A stretch of 64,000 bases of DNA from Onchidella celtica (lineage: Eukaryota > Mollusca > Gastropoda > Systellommatophora > Onchidiidae). The notes under the pieces are model-generated. The model saw only the letters and a list, made by a program, of their open reading frames with translations. It was not told the DNA's origin and ran no database searches. Shown here one piece after another: positions 10,511 to 22,206 of this stretch. The DNA lies in the NCBI GenBank assembly GCA_963931925.1, contig OZ007579.1, positions 40,032,533-40,096,532 on the forward strand, given 5' to 3'. Position 1 is the stretch's first letter. Each line of letters begins with the position of its first letter. The position numbers and the translations under genes were made by a program.

Positions 10511-11784
10511 TTCTCTGTCTGTCCATCTTTATTGTCACGAGCAGAGTTAGGGTCTTGGGGATGTTACGACTGCACGAGAGGCAGCTAACTCACACTCGGA
10601 CACAACCACACAAGAAAAGTATTAAATAACTAGAGCGTATATATATCAGGCCGGTCAGGCCATAGTTTACATAAATATTAATAACAAAACAAAAGACAAT
10701 AGGGGTATATATTCAAACCAAAAAAAAAACTCTAATTAATAACTTAACCAATGATATTCATGTAACTATGGAGGTACTGCAATCAATAGCAAATAGGTAT
10801 ATTATACGAAACTAGATATCAATTTAAAGTGACAGTTGAGTCGCCACTGGCCAGTCGCCAGGCAAACTCTCCATAAATCATATGGGCTTGAATGTTAGGA
10901 GAGCCCAGTACGTTCAAAGCCTACAGAAGCACTCTTCGGCTTGTAGGTAATTTAAGCAGTTGCCAAAAGACTATATTTTATGCACAATCACTATTCAATT
11001 CATCAACAATGTGCTATATTATTCCAATCATACTATGGCAATAGATCTATGATACAGGACACTCGTGGTCGAGTGCCAGCTGGGGTTTCCTTAGTCTTCT
11101 ATGAGGCTGTAGTTCTCTCTCTATCTCCGATCTCTATTATGCTTGAACAAATAAGATATATTACCATTGGTCACGCCTACTGGTAGGCGCGAACATCAAT
11201 ATAGCGCAGCGTGGGCTTTCAAAGGTCAGCCCACTCAGACCTTTCTTTCTAGAGCTCAGTCAGTCCGTTAGCAAGGACTTCTTGTCTTCAAAGCACACAG
11301 TTCAGGTACTGGTCAACCGGAGATACTTCACGACACGATGCTTCTGCTCGTCTGTATTCACCAAATCTGAACGTTACACGATGTTTTATACTATCTAACT
11401 ACCCAGCGTGCTAGTCCGCTGGCCCAATTAGTTCAGCTATCTCATAGGTCGAAACCTCCCCCCATTTTAATTGTAGTAATACGTCTGCACTATTCTACCA
11501 GCCAGTTAACGTGCAAAACTTGTCTAGTCATAATTAACAATGTCAACTAGCCCCACCTTGTTTCACCCCTACTCCATTACTTATTAATCACGAACATTAA
11601 AACCGACAAGCGTGCATCTAACAGTTTAACTTTACATTTATTTATTCACCAACTATAATTCGCGAGGGGCGTTCAAGGCCACCAGCCAATTTCTCATGGC
11701 CCTGGTAAAACAACAACTCACTCTCTGCGTGAGTTTTAATAACATCCGAATCATGACATTTATGTCTCTGATTGCCTGCCTTGC
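10511..11784. other. Intergenic, no gene seen
   Basis: About 1.3 kb of AT-rich sequence with only short open frames; no domain, RNA gene or repeat recognised. Confidence 0.45.
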
Positions 11785-11816
11785 CATCTCTATCTTTTTC
11801 TCTTTCCCTCTCTCTT

Positions 11817-11856
<40 letters not shown>

Positions 11857-11886
11857 ACTCTCTCTCTCTCTCTTTATCTCTCTGTT
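11785..11886. repeat. (CT)n microsatellite
   Basis: About 100 bp of CT repeats with TTT interruptions. Confidence 0.95.
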
Positions 11887-12379
11887 CCTCTGTGTTAGCA
11901 GACATCGCACTTTTCGCCCACATAGAGAGCATTTTACTATTCTTGTCAAATACTCCTTATCTCGATACATCTCCCGCCTAAATGCCTACACTGGAGCAAA
12001 CGTCTTCATTCTGAATAAGGTACGCCATCGAATACAACCACCACTCAAAGAGAGCTTAGGAAAGAAGTATGTGGGCGAAGACACGACTTGTTTATATTTG
12101 TTTGCGTAGATAAGACCAGATTTAACGTCGCGAAGTTGGAATCGCCCATGTTATTAGATAGTCTGAGTAGCTTAGGGACAGTTCGCGTGTGTCTGGACAT
12201 ACACAGAACACAGAGGAAACCTTTGGGGGATGTGAGGGTTGGGTGTGTTGGTTAGTTTTCTTCAACAAGGATTTCTCCAAGTGGACTATGTATTTTGTTG
12301 CCTGAAGGGGGAGATATACCTATGGATATTCTTTTTGTGACTCAATGATGATTGTGTATACGGGTGAGTAAATATGATG
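11887..12379. other. Intergenic, no gene seen
   Basis: No coding or repeat signal recognised. Confidence 0.4.
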
Positions 12380-12833
12380 GAGGAAGAGAGAGAGAGAGAG
12401 ACAGAGGTAGACTGACACGGACAGAAAGTTAGCGATGGGGGTGGATGGTGGTGTGGGTTTGAGACCGAGAGAAAGAGAAAGAGGGGACAGAGAGAAAAAG
12501 AGAGGGGGAGAGTGTGTGTGTGTATGTGTGTGTGCGTGTGAGAGAGAGATTGAGAGAGCAAGAGAGAGAGAAAGAGGGAAAGAGAGAAAAGAGAAAAGAA
12601 GAAGAACAAGGGAAAGGGGAAAAGAACAGAGATAAAGAGAGAGAGAGTGGAGGCTGGGAGAATAATAGGTAGATAGAAAGAGGAGGAGATAAGAGAAGAG
12701 AGAGACAGAAGGAGGGGGGTAGATAAAGAAAGGGGGGAGGGAGCGATAGTTAGTTAGGCGTATAGAGAGAGAGAGAGGGAGAGAAAGGAGAGGGTGAGAG
12801 AGAGATTTGAGAGAGAGAGAGAGAGAGAGAGAT

Positions 12834-12875
<42 letters not shown>

Positions 12876-12880
12876 AATCA
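12380..12880. repeat. Polypurine (GA)n tract, about 500 bp
   Basis: GA, GAA and GGA imperfect repeats with an internal (TG)n at about 12512-12540. Long homopurine runs of this kind can form triplex structures (known property; not shown here). Confidence 0.95.
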
Positions 12881-13195
12881 GTGTGTGACGTCACCATCCA
12901 ACAGAAATGGCAGATCGAAACTGGCCACTGTGCGCTAGGACCAATAGTTTGTAGCATATCCAATGATCAACCCAGTTTAAGGTCTATACTGGCGCGCGTC
13001 ACACGGCGGTAGATATCAGTATTTCATAGTGTATGTCTCATGCCGTGATTTAATTGACATTGCGTTAAAAACAAGAGGGGTTACAGTTTCGTAATGTTTA
13101 TCAGCAAGTCAAGGCTTTTTCAGTCTTAAGGTTATTCACCTTTCAGACGGTGAGACTGTTAGACTAGTAAAGGACGGAAACATAGCCAGGCAAGA
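12881..13195. other. Spacer with a GTGACGTCACC site
   Basis: At 12886-12903 GTGACGTCACCATCCAAC matches, in reverse complement, the dispersed repeat at 6832. Otherwise nothing recognised. Confidence 0.4.
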
Positions 13196-13237
13196 CAGAC
13201 AGACAGACAGATAGACAGTCCGTCAGTCAGATATAGA

Positions 13238-13287
<50 letters not shown>

Positions 13288-13288
13288 T

Positions 13289-13381
<93 letters not shown>

Positions 13382-13538
13382 CAGATAGATAGATAGACAG
13401 ATAGATAGATAGACAGATAGATAGACAGACAGATAGACAGATAGATAGACAGATAGATAGAAAAATAGATAGATTTATAGATAGATTAGATAGATAGATA
13501 GATAGACAGATAGAAAAATAGATAGATCTATAGATAGC

Positions 13539-13608
<70 letters not shown>
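13196..13608. repeat. (GATA)n/(GACA)n compound microsatellite
   Basis: About 410 bp of GATA tetranucleotides with blocks of GACA, including a roughly 50-bp interrupted middle that is itself near-duplicated at about 13455 and 13510. On the minus strand this gives a long Ile/Tyr/Leu/Ser frame that is purely repeat-encoded. Confidence 0.97.
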
Positions 13609-14066
13609 CGACCCAGCCAGGTGTGTGTAGAAGTGTTAATGAAACTGTTCGTAAACAAAGTTGGGGTCGATCACCTCTATAACAAAATTCTGGAATAGAC
13701 AACGACGAAATGACAGCTCACATTCTGGACGAACTTAGACAAACTTAAAATAGTAGTGACACGAAACTTGTCAGACGTAATGGAAAATTTTGACCTTTAT
13801 TGTAGTATTGGAACCTATACCCCTGTAACAACCATTTCTTCTGGTGGCAAAGTGGATCGAAGTCAACAGAGGACACAGAGAAAGTTCAGTAGAACTCTGG
13901 TCTTGAAATCTTGTTGTTTCATTTTAATTAAAGAAGACACCATAGTTGTCTCCACCCAGTACTTCCTGTTACGCCTGTTGTTGCCAGAGAAGTGTTATTC
14001 AGCTTCATCCTGGGCTTTTAACGAAAAGCTGCATGTGGAAATATTAGGTGGCACGTTGATCCAGAC
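13609..14066. other. Intergenic, left flank of hAT element
   Basis: An open frame at 13756-14112 crosses into the hAT terminus, so it is not a real gene. The last 12 bases before 14067 weakly match the SINE head, suggesting the hAT split a SINE. Confidence 0.4.
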
Positions 14067-14783
14067 CAGGGGTGGCCAAACCACAGCTCGCGAGCCACAA
14101 GCCGCTATTTGACCTTCACGAAATATCATAAAAACCACAGAAAAACTGTGGGGTCGCAGCAGGGCTATAAGCAAAGTCAAAATTGGGCAAAAAGAAAAGG
14201 TTGTATGTTGCAAAACCCCGCGTGAGACCAGTAGTAAGAAATTCACGAAATATCTGCTGCGACCCCACAGTTTTTCTGTGGTTTTTATGATATTTCGTGA
14301 ATTTCTTACTACTGGTCGCATACCTCTTTGTGCTGTATGTGCTTCTCTGTTTCCTTTTATTTTGATAGTTGTGTACATTTTTAAGTCTTTTATTGTTCGT
14401 TTTTTTCACTTGAAAAAGGCGAAAGCCGAAAATTTGTGTATTTTCTGTCTTCTCTTCAGTTTGCTTTGTATTGTTTGGGTTTTATTTGACCTTCAACATG
14501 CTGCTCGTGGAAACATGTTGGGTGAGGTGTTTTTGCTTTTTTCGAAAACACTTGGTATATATGTGTGTACTTTGTGATTACTGATATTAATACATATTAA
14601 CTGCGCACATGAGTAAATATTGTTGCCTAGACGTATTTCTCATGATTTATATACATTTTTTGTCACAAAACCTGGATGTAACAATAGAAACATTTATGTA
14701 AATTTTATTGATATCTTGTGGCTCTCGAACATCTGAAGTTTGACGCTTGTGACCCTTACATTAAGCCAGTCTGGCCACCCCTG
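14067..14783. mobile_element. hAT-type DNA element, non-autonomous, with internal fold-back
   Basis: Left end CAGGGGTGGCCAAAC and right end (reverse complement) CAGGGGTGGCCAGAC are terminal inverted repeats. Flanking 8-mers ATCCAGAC and GTCTAGAG match at five of eight positions and fit the usual hAT target pattern nTCTAGAn. No intact transposase is seen. Inside lies a strong fold-back: 14117-14162 is inverted at 14253-14300, and 14227-14252 is inverted at 14291-14316. Right of the element a SINE body begins immediately. Confidence 0.75.
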
Positions 14784-15190
14784 GTCTAGAGGCAAGGTGT
14801 TCGCCACTAATGCAGAAGGTAGCCGGCTCGATTTCCGATTGGTCAGGCATTTTGGAATTTGGGACTTTTTCTCATACGTTCCTGCCCCTGATCCTATGAT
14901 AGAGCACCAAGTCTTGTGGGAGAAGGACGAAAAACTCGGATAGCCGGTGTGCTCGTTGCACACGCGGATAATACCTTGGCAGTTAGAAGTCTAGAAGAGC
15001 AGGCCTAACAAGACCGCTGCCCCGGCAAAACAAAACAAAAAATCCCCTCCCCCCCCTCCCCCCCCCCAACTAAAAAAAAACCTGGCTGGCCCTGCACTGT
15101 GGCCACGACGTGTCTACTCCAGTTGTAACTGGGATGCAGTGACACTTATGCAAATTTCCCAAATGGGATCAACGAAGTTTTCAAAATACG
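14784..15190 (+). mobile_element. SINE copy interrupted at its head by the hAT element
   Basis: Starts GTCTAGAGGCAAGGTGTTCG (tRNA-like head), has a diverged B box, then the diverged body (GATAATACCTTGGCAGTTAG; CCGCTGCCCCGGCAAAACA), a C/A-rich tract and the TTTCCCAAATGGGATCAA tail. It is more diverged from the 9224 copy than the others, so probably older. Confidence 0.8.
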
Positions 15191-16139
15191 AAAAGTGGTA
15201 ACATGGCAAATTTTAAGCATTTGGAGCGTGTATTGAACTGGAGACCCTGTCATTGTCGATATATACGAGTGGATCTCTGGAAAGCAGATTTCATTGGCGC
15301 TTGCGTTACTTTGTTGAACAATAATTAACCGGTTTAATCAGTTATAGTCAGCAAAATGGCTAGGTTTGTATGTTTGGGTGCAAGTCTTACTGGCAAATGT
15401 TTCAGCTAACTCACTGCGGGGAGTTTCTCGCCATTTGCACTATGACTTAAGTTACAATTGTGTTCAAGAATAGCGTTTGAGTTTGGGCTTGGGTTTTACG
15501 GCTCGTCTGCACGGTAACTGCCACTTTGCGCCTTTCACTATCTTTTTGGCGTACTGTATTTATACTAGTTGACCCGCTGATTCGGGGAAGACACAGCTGT
15601 GATTTTTAAAGTTGAGATACGATAACTAGTGTGTCAAATGAGGCGCAGAACTTTTTAATTCCACCCGAAGAAAATGTCTCTTCTTATTCCCGCTCAAAAT
15701 GTCGGAACACTTTCTTCTGCTCAACTCAACGAAAATATTTATAATACACAATGTATAGCGAACTTCAAAACCTTTTCAAAACATGTCCAAGTACACCTTT
15801 ACGTCTTTCTATGCGTGATACGGTATTATGTAAAATTTAGGGCTCAGCGGTTAAAAGCCTTTCATGATTACATTGGAGGCCTTGGTACCTTTATGTTATG
15901 AACATTTGGTATTCAGAGCTTCATCGGTTTAAATTTCTTGAAAGAACATTCAGTCTTAATACACTTGATCTTTGCCCAGATCAGGATTTGCGCATGGTCA
16001 AGGAGTAACAAATTGACCGCATCAGTAAGTTTTGTGACTGATATATTCTGAAAAACTGGAGATCTTTTAGTAGGTAGAAGAGGTTTAACAAAATAATGCA
16101 CACTTTGACACTTGTTTAAAATGCATTGTGGCACTTATC
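15191..16139. other. Intergenic, no gene seen
   Basis: AT-rich; short open frames near 15674 and 15913 have no domain or context. Confidence 0.4.
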
Positions 16140-16265
16140 AAGTTATTTCACAGTTCCAATTTATTCAAACTCTCTATCATAATACTAACGCTACAACCGT
16201 TTAAGCTCGAATTTTTCAGTTGTGCAAACAGTGGAGTTGGGACAAACAATGACTGAGGTCGTGAA
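16140..16265 (+). repeat. Dispersed repeat (TTTCTCAGTTGTGCAAA family)
   Basis: The blocks CACAGTTCCAATTTATTC, CTACAACCGTTTAAGCTCGA and CAGTTGTGCAAACAGTGGAG with GGGACAAACAATGACTGAGG recur at 47855-47965 and 50775-50895 on plus and about 32225-32395 on minus. Uncharacterised interspersed repeat. Confidence 0.65.
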
Positions 16266-17175
16266 ATCAGTATGTAAACGTAAATAATAGTATTTTAACT
16301 CTGAATGGTTGGAATTACGAGCGTTGGGTTCCTTTTGGAAATTTAATCTAACGTTTGTAAATAGGTAAGCAGAGATGTTTCAAAGAATTAAAATATTTAA
16401 ATGCTTATTTAGTCGTGCTTTTGCCAATAAAAAAAAAATTCGACTGTGCTTTTATTTGACTGAAGTTTGTGATAACAAGTACTTTTCAATCCAGCTTTCA
16501 GAACGTAGGTAGTTACAGGTATACGTAATTTAAGATCATGCCTTTGTGTTCCAGGCTTGTGACATCAAGGGCTTGTGCAATTGGGTTCTCAACCTTTTTC
16601 AGGCTATTGCTCCCTTAGGCTCCAAATGTTTTTTCAAACCCCCCCTCCCGCCCCTTTTTTTTTCTCTCTCTCCCCATCCCCTCACTACACCACCCTCCCC
16701 CCCCCCCCGGGGTCCCATGATCCCTACTCAAACCCAACAGGTATATTTCACAAGAAGACAACCCACACACAAACTATGATGATGTAAAGTCTTTGAAAGC
16801 CAGGCGTGTTGATTATCCATCATAAAACAGAAAATATTCTTTATCAAAATAATGCACTAAATGAAATAGACCTTTTCTGTTCAGAGAACCCATTTGTGCG
16901 TGATGTTGAACAAGTCAGTGGCTGCCGTGTAGTTGCCCCCCCCCCCCCCAATCCCCTTGCATTCATATAGCCCCCCCCCCCCCCACTCAAATCGCTTTCG
17001 CGCCTTTCTCAGCCTTTTATGCGTTTTCACCATCTAGATATCAAAATCGTCTCACCCACGGGGCGATATGGCGCACATTGAGAACCACTGGCAAAGAAAT
17101 CGCACTATTCGTCTGTCAACGTCGGCTCGAACAGTAAACATTCCATATTATTACCCTATTTTTGTGTCATTACAG
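16266..17175. other. Upstream region of the host gene
   Basis: Contains several long C runs (about 16636-16720, 16937-16951 and 16971-16984). Position 17171-17175 ends a T-rich stretch with CAG, a plausible splice acceptor. No core promoter is recognisable; the true transcription start may be at an unseen upstream exon. Confidence 0.35.
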
Positions 17176-17337
17176 ACAGAACCTGAAGGAAGGACACTAA
17201 GAAAAGAACAGGGCAGTGATTGGATACATCAGGCTGACCAACGCGAAGTTCCCTCAGAATACAAAGGTTTTGTCTGTCATCCGGTTCCGTGATACAACCA
17301 GTGACCGCCAGATTCCCGGTCGCCAAACAGGTGCAGA
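17176..17337 (+). other. Probable 5' UTR part of exon
   Basis: Lies between a candidate acceptor (TTTTTGTGTCATTACAG, ending 17175) and the chosen start codon. In the frame of the gene there is a TGA at 17302-17304, so translation cannot run in from upstream in that frame without splicing. Confidence 0.4.
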
Positions 17338-20300
17338 ATGGCGCAAGACACCGGAAATTTTGAAAAAGGTGTGAAACAAACAGCTTGGAATTCCCAGCGC
17401 CACGACCCTCCGGTGAGCGATCGGTCACGACTTGACCACACGGAGGTTGCTGCGTCTGAGAGTGAGCGCACTATAAAAGTGGTCTCGGAGCTCTCTGGCG
17501 ACATTTTCTGTGAAGGAAGGCCGACTTCAGCTCCGTCTGAATCCTTCAGCTGTTCCGAGTTGTGTTTAGAAGCAACTCTCGACTCTGTGCAACTACAGCA
17601 ATCGTCTAATATTCGGGCAGAAGCAAAAACTCCGGCGTTTGAGAACATTTCACTGGAGGGAGTGACTCCAACAGAAAGCACAGTGACCAGGCATTGTAAA
17701 ACCACAGCCAGGGAAGGCAGGGATCCACCAGTTGCCAGCTCTGGTAAGTCCACCGACAGAATAAACTCTTCTGATTGTCAAGATTTCGATCCCAGTGAAA
17801 TAATTCATTCTTGCACTGCGGAATACTGCAAGATAAACAACATATCAGCGGGAATCACAGTGGTACGTCAAAGTGAGATATCTGGGCCCAGGTCCCAGCC
17901 TGACCTGTCAGATAACTGGACAAGAGCTGAAGAAGAAAACCATACCAAAGAAACTAGTTTTCCCACACAGTGTTCAGAAACTGCCTGTTTTGGTAACGCC
18001 GCATTTAAGCCCAAAGAGAAAGTGTTACACCGTTCCATAGATCGTCTCTCCGTGACGCATCCAAAGCTAAGCTCGCAGACATACCTAGACAAAGACAGAC
18101 CTCAGACCTCAGTGAGAAAAAAGAAAACATCCAGAGTTAGGTTCAGTGATGACGTCATATCTCAGGACGCGACGAGTCTGACGTCATTACATGAAAAGCA
18201 GAGTCTTGAAGTGCTCGAGCGTTACTCAACAAAAAAAGACGCTAACGAGCGTGAAATCTCTTGGGCCAGTGAAATCTTTCATGTTTCAGGTGCGAAGATA
18301 AAGGAGAAACCAATCAAAGAGGAAGCGCCACACAAACGACGCGAATATCTCTCACCATTCGTTCACTCCATTTTGTCAGTACAACCATTGTCACCGCAGG
18401 GAGGTAATCACGAAATTCTAATTCCAAGCCTTAAATCTTGCATGATCTCCCCTTCTCAGATTTCCTCCAGCAAAACTCCAAACAAAATCTGGACAAACCC
18501 CGAGCTTTCATGGGAGTCACAGAATCACGGATTCGTCACTGAAGACTCATATAATTTACCTGAGATTTTTCAGTTTTACTTAACAAGAAAGCAAGAGAAA
18601 GATGGACTTGTGAGAGAAATTTATGATCAACATTTGTCCTGCAACACAGGAAATGTACTGAAGTCTGGGAAACTGCAGTTTAACCAAAGAGAGAAAAATT
18701 TGATTTCACAAGGACAGTTGTTTTCAGTAACCAAAACAGATTTGTCTCTTAACGGCGCCCAGTGGAATTCTCGCCACAGTCAGTCAATATTAGATCCGAA
18801 AGGAGACGTCTCTGAAAACGTTCCTGGCTGTACTGTCAAAACTGCAGGATTTTGTAGTGACAAGAATTCATCTCAGCGTGAAATCTCTCAGAATAGCTGT
18901 GCTGGTGAGTCAGGCAGAGCACGCAACACACACGGTCAACAAGTCGAGTTGTCCACCCGAACTGACACACTGGGAAAACAAAGATCTATTTCTCGTTATT
19001 TGGACGTGGAACTCGGTTTTGGCTGTCTAGATTCAAGCTGTTCATTTTTGGACTATGTGCTGTTGTGCATTATCGATGAACTTTTAGAAGTGAATGAACA
19101 CTGGTGTGGCTTGGATCCGGGCCACGAGTGTTGTTTAGGCTTGTCTACGACAGAAAACCGTAGGTCAACAAAAGTTTCAGAAGTTTTGCCTACGCGATTT
19201 GCTAAAGTGAAGCGCGGAGCGAGATCTGTGTACGTGACATCTTCCACGTACATATTTTCGCCGATAGACAATAGTTTGCGTCATCAGAACAACATATCTG
19301 GCCTTGAGCAATCAAGCAGAAAGTTATGTACAACTGACCCTACTTCGGAGAGTCAAATAACTGGTGAATTAAACCCTTATCAAAAAGTTTTGATAATGGA
19401 TATGGAAACCGGCAAGACTGTGAAAACCCTGGGTGGTAGAAGTGGCGGATATGATAACCCGAGTGATAACCTGGTTTCTCTGACAAGCTTTAAGAGATCT
19501 GAGCCTGACAATGTTCATCATCAACCCACCAACAATATCAATGGCGACGCCCTTGCTAGTCATCATGTAGGTCAACGAGTGGGTTTGTCTGGTAGTGGAG
19601 AAAATCCAGACAAAAATAGCGCGGTTAAGTTTTTTGTGGGTGACGCTGGTGACAACTTTGGCGAGTCTTCCAAGATTGTCGATAACGTTGTCGAGACGGG
19701 AGAGAGTTTACGTGAAAGAAGAAATTCCAGAAGTCCCCCAGAATTGACAGTGGATGCTGAGCCGTTGAGTGATGTTGTGGCACGGCCTTCACAAATCCTC
19801 CTTGATCCTGGGGTATTCCAGCTAGGGGCATCAACTTTAACAGCGGCTGCAGCCAATGCATCATCCCGAGCAGTGGTAGCACCACCAGCTACCGCCCGCA
19901 ACAGGTTCAGACGCAAACCGCCACAGATTAAGCTGAATCCGCGATACACAGATCAAATTTGGCGTCCGCGTCAGAGTGACTTAGATCACTTCCATCCCTC
20001 TCGGGGAACTTTTACGGGCTCTTCTGTGAATTCTTCTCCAGGTTCAGACCGAGTTTTTGAGTGCAGCATCCCCGACGATAAAACTGAAGACATTTCTATA
20101 GTGCAGCGACTGTACTTGCGGGCAGCCGCAGATCTACACTCGAGCGACATCAAGAAAGTTAACCATGCCAGGTTGATGTTGCATCGCTTGAAGCATGCAG
20201 GATTTGAACCCCGGCCTAAAGCGTTGTCCCACCCCCAGGCCTCGCGGCGCTCTCTGACGGCGATTCTCTCCATCACTGTTATCGCCCCCGCTTTCTCATC

Positions 20301-20468
20301 ACATGTCAAAGAAAATGGGGCCAAGCCCAGCGTACTAGCTCTGACCAATCAAGTGACAGAAGAATCTCAAACAGCCTCAAAAAGAATGGAGACTTTTGTC
20401 GCTAGTGTGGAAACGAAAGATCTGAAGGAAGACTTGAACAGAAGTTCGAGAAATTTCGCCAAACAAGG
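17338..20468 (+). CDS. Host gene, coding exon 1: large uncharacterised Ser-rich protein
   Basis: This exon encodes 1043 residues. The ATG at 17338 has a good initiation context (A at -3, G at +4) and an in-frame stop 36 bases upstream. I do not recognise the family. The protein is hydrophilic, with many Ser/Thr/Glu/Lys, and looks largely disordered. Visible landmarks: basic KKKTS then R266-V267-R268-F269 then acidic residues, a PP1-docking-like RVxF; a hydrophobic Cys-rich patch at 563-599 with six Cys; a basic Pro segment at about 857-880; an amphipathic, probably helical segment at about 920-955. No signal peptide or clear membrane span. The exon ends AAACAAGG|GTAAGT (donor at 20469) in phase 2. 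The frame continues without a stop into 52523, and equally into 26339, which supports a genuine multi-exon gene. Function unknown. Confidence 0.85.
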
Positions 20469-20667
20469 GTAAGTACATACAATTGTGCACATGTGTGTTT
20501 ATATTGTTTGTTTTGGGTTTTTTCTTTTCGGGTGAGGGGCAGGAGTAAAATTCAACACTGTTAAATAATTCTACTTTATTGTCTAATTTTGGGAGCTCTA
20601 TATTTGGAAGGAGTAGCATGGGTTACACAACTTTGGTCGGAGACATAATATTACGTCATGCTCGCTC

Positions 20668-20910
20668 TGTGTGTTAACCGCCGAGCGGAAGGTCTTCCCC
20701 CCGTCCGCGCCACTTACCAAAAAGTTAACAAACATAATATGGTGAAGACCTCCCCTAACCCGCGCTTTCGTTCTTTCTTTCTTCTTTCTTTGTCCCATAC
20801 AAATACCAAACCCAACCTTTTGATAAGCCCGCTCAAAAGTCCCCTCTTTGGTGTGCTTTCTTGACTGGCGCGGACGGGCGGAGGACCTCCCGGTCAAGCT
20901 CCGCATTTGC
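20668..20910. mobile_element. Possible short TIR element
   Basis: AAGGTCTTCCCCCCGTCCGC near 20690 is inverted as GCGGACGGGCGGAGGACCTC near 20869. About 240 bp lie between the outer ends. No clear target duplication; MITE-like, unassigned. Confidence 0.35.
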
Positions 20911-21369
20911 CATAAACACATCACTTAGGAGTATCATATTATTACGAACTGCACAACTTTAGACTCACACCTATTCATATTCTGTGCCTTAATCTCCGAG
21001 CCCCACAACTACTATAATAATTTTTTTTTTTTTTAAACTCGCGCCAGCCTATACAAACTTTAGACAAGCCCGCAGACTTTACTTGGCAACGTATATTGCT
21101 GATATTTTGCACCAAAACAGAAAAACAATTTGGACTAATCCCTTTTGCCGTTCTTTTTTAGATTCGGATACTTGAATTAGTGGGGAAGTATTTTTTTGAG
21201 TTTGCACTGAGTCGCTAATTTCTCCCGCAATCCATTCTTTTCCATGAACACATGACGTTATCACTCCCTGCGATGTGTCCACCATCAAAAACACTGACCC
21301 GTGAGCAATTAATTATTGCCATTTCATGAGGATCTGACGGGGTGCGTCGGGCATAAACGCGCAAAGGGA

Positions 21370-21550
21370 GTGCAGAATGGCATGTCTAATACAATCAACA
21401 ACAACAACTACAGCAAAAATGAACCTAAGGGAACAGCCAAAGGGACGCAGACCCGTGATAACCACCCAAAACTGAAACTAATAAAAAATATTTCTGCTGG
21501 GCAGGGCAGGGTAACTCAGCTAGTTTACTTTAAAAACATTCACCTAGGGG
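21370..21550 (-). repeat. Dispersed repeat (TGCCCAGGATAAATC family)
   Basis: The minus strand carries GTTTCAGTTTTGGGTGGTTA with the CCCTGCCCAGC start. Copies on plus lie at 27380-27500 and 32405-32530, each with a CAGTTCTGGGTGRTTATTAT block. Unassigned interspersed repeat. Confidence 0.55.
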
Positions 21551-22039
21551 ACTAACTTGCCAGGGGGCGCTGACCCCCTGCAACCCTCCCCCCCCCCCCA
21601 ACCCCGCACTCAGATGCTCCTAAAGACGCGTCCTTGTAATATTCCTTCCATGGAACTCCTCCCAAACAGCAGTCTGGAGGACTAACTCGCTGCTTCTCCC
21701 AATCCCCCACCCCACCCCCACTGACGAACGCTCCAAAAGTGGCGTCCTTGTAGTATCCCTATTATGTCACTCAACTGGAACTCCTCCCAGAAGGTTCAAT
21801 TCCTATCACCGGTACACATAATTCAGATAAGTCGTTACGTTCGACTCAGCTTCTTAATTTCGGAAAGAATTCTTTACGTTCGGACCACCAGTCAAAATAC
21901 CTTCCACCTATCCCTAACACCGTCCTTATCCCTAACCGTAAACCATTATTTGAAAGGTTAACATCCAAGTTACACAAGTTTAGTTGAGCGCTTATTTCAT
22001 GTTCAGGGTGTTAACTGCCGAGCCGTGCATCTATCTATA

Positions 22040-22206
22040 CTATATATATATTTGTTGACTTGAGATTTTTCGTTGCAAAAGTTTTCTGAACCGCTCAACA
22101 CTCAGACTTCAAATTTTATATCGTGCATCAGAATGGATGTAAGAGTGCACAGTTTTTAATAGAAGTCTCAAATCGGTGTAATTTTCTTTATTGGAAATTT
22201 ATTGTT
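22040..22206 (+). repeat. Left arm of a long-distance inverted repeat
   Basis: Reads from TATACTATATATATATTTG through GAGATTTTTCGTTGCAAAAG to GGAAATTTATTGTTT. The reverse complement occurs at 27669-27842 with only scattered differences. Both outer ends carry an ATAG/TATA-rich sequence, so they may be two oppositely oriented copies of one element rather than one element's ends. Confidence 0.8.

Noticed and set aside
13227..13658. Ile/Tyr/Leu/Ser open frame on the minus strand
   Set aside because: Translation of the GATA/GACA array only.
13756..14112. 118-codon open frame
   Set aside because: Its end lies inside the hAT terminus and it has no recognisable domain.
17277..17753. Minus-strand open frame opposite the host exon, and other antisense frames to 20.4 kb
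   Set aside because: Shadows of the long coding exon; no independent start, splice or homology support.
18147..18190. GATGACGTCATAT as a CRE regulatory site
   Set aside because: It lies inside the coding exon and can be explained by codons (D-D-V-I); no reason to call it regulatory.
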